From Gammaproteobacteria bacterium (lineage in GTDB: Bacteria > Pseudomonadota > Gammaproteobacteria > SZUA-229): a DNA stretch of 6,914 nt. Location of the stretch: NCBI GenBank assembly GCA_029880105.1, contig JAOUPA010000101.1, positions 1-6,914 of the forward strand, given 5' to 3'. Positions 6,825-6,914 of the stretch are shown here, in pieces; within the stretch, counting starts at the first letter, position 1; each line of letters begins with the position of its first letter. The notes under the pieces were generated by a model. That model did not search any database. It saw only the letters and a list, made by a program, of their open reading frames with translations, and had not been told where the DNA came from. Both the position numbers and the translations under genes were made by a program.

Positions 6825-6830
6825 CCTCCT
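6825..6830 (-). promoter_or_regulatory. Perfect Shine-Dalgarno AGGAGG on the minus strand
   Basis: This is the strongest ribosome-binding match in the window. On the minus strand it is followed directly by ATGTATG, so the second ATG (6820) has a short 4-nt spacer and the first (6824) has none. It lies about 120 nt before the annotated start of the GGDEF-EAL gene and cannot serve that start directly. Confidence 0.45.
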
Positions 6831-6875
6831 GGAAATAGAAAAATCCGCCGAGGTAGTCTATGACAACGGGTGTGC

Positions 6876-6897
6876 GTTGATAATGACATATATCAAC
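6876..6897. promoter_or_regulatory. 22-bp palindrome GTTGATA-N8-TATCAAC, possible operator
   Basis: The arms GTTGATA (6876-6882) and TATCAAC (6891-6897) are perfect inverted repeats around ATGACATA. Read from one arm, TTGAT-N4-GTCAT matches 8 of the 10 specified bases of an FNR-type box (TTGAT-N4-ATCAA), but the full palindrome has N10 between the TTGAT/ATCAA halves, so it is not a classical FNR site. It lies about 170-190 bp upstream of the GGDEF-EAL start, next to a run of ten A at 6899-6908, and may instead serve a gene beyond the window edge. Confidence 0.4.
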
Positions 6898-6914
6898 CAA
6901 AAAAAAAATGGTAT

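Noticed and set aside
6660..6863. Plus-strand 67-codon open frame upstream of the GGDEF-EAL gene
   Set aside because: It runs antisense to the start of that gene and through its upstream region, with no ribosome site and no family-like sequence.
6877..6896. The palindrome as a standard FNR site
   Set aside because: The two perfect half-sites are 10 bp apart rather than 4; only an imperfect 8-of-10 match exists at the correct spacing.

Overview
The window looks like a piece of a gammaproteobacterial chromosome. The protein families support this (a TIGR02281-type retropepsin-like protease, a small SCP2-like protein, and a long transmembrane HAMP-PAS-PAS-GGDEF-EAL protein), as do the balanced base composition and compact gene spacing. 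I cannot name the genus from sequence alone. No tRNA, rRNA, CRISPR array, transposase or phage gene is visible.

Layout: (1) Positions 2-358 hold the 3' part of a retropepsin-like aspartic protease gene whose start lies before the window. (2) Positions 359-557 are non-coding and lead into a small SCP2-type lipid-binding-like gene, best started at 558 and ending at 956. (3) A strong intrinsic terminator (987-1014) follows, with a perfect TATAAT just before it. (4) Positions 1038-3316 carry a tight three-gene operon: a radical SAM protein of the ArsS family (TIGR04167-like), a family-2-type glycosyltransferase (TIGR04283-like) and a CofC/DUF2064-type transferase (TIGR04282-like). This trio was first grouped as the 'radical SAM/selenodomain-associated' set and is now annotated as arsenosugar biosynthesis. 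ArsS family members couple the 5'-deoxyadenosyl radical to dimethylarsenite; the two transferases presumably tailor the product. The methyltransferase ArsM, which would make the methylated arsenic substrate, is not in the window. (5) A 99-bp convergent intergenic region holds a long-loop inverted repeat. (6) Positions 6706-3416 on the minus strand encode a 1096-residue membrane-anchored cyclic-di-GMP enzyme with intact GGDEF, inhibitory (I) site and EAL motifs. (7) The 208 bp upstream of it hold a perfect AGGAGG followed by a 30-codon minus-strand ORF in the same frame as the big gene, and a 22-bp palindrome near the window edge.

The most interesting points are the arsenosugar-type operon, whose start codon sits 24 nt behind a terminator hairpin (a possible attenuator or promoter/terminator overlap); the Cys form of a family that includes selenoproteins; an Asn replacing the usual Lys in the nucleotide-binding motif of the CofC-like enzyme; and the in-frame leader ORF with its strong ribosome site before the c-di-GMP gene. 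I see no clear evidence of a wholly new system.
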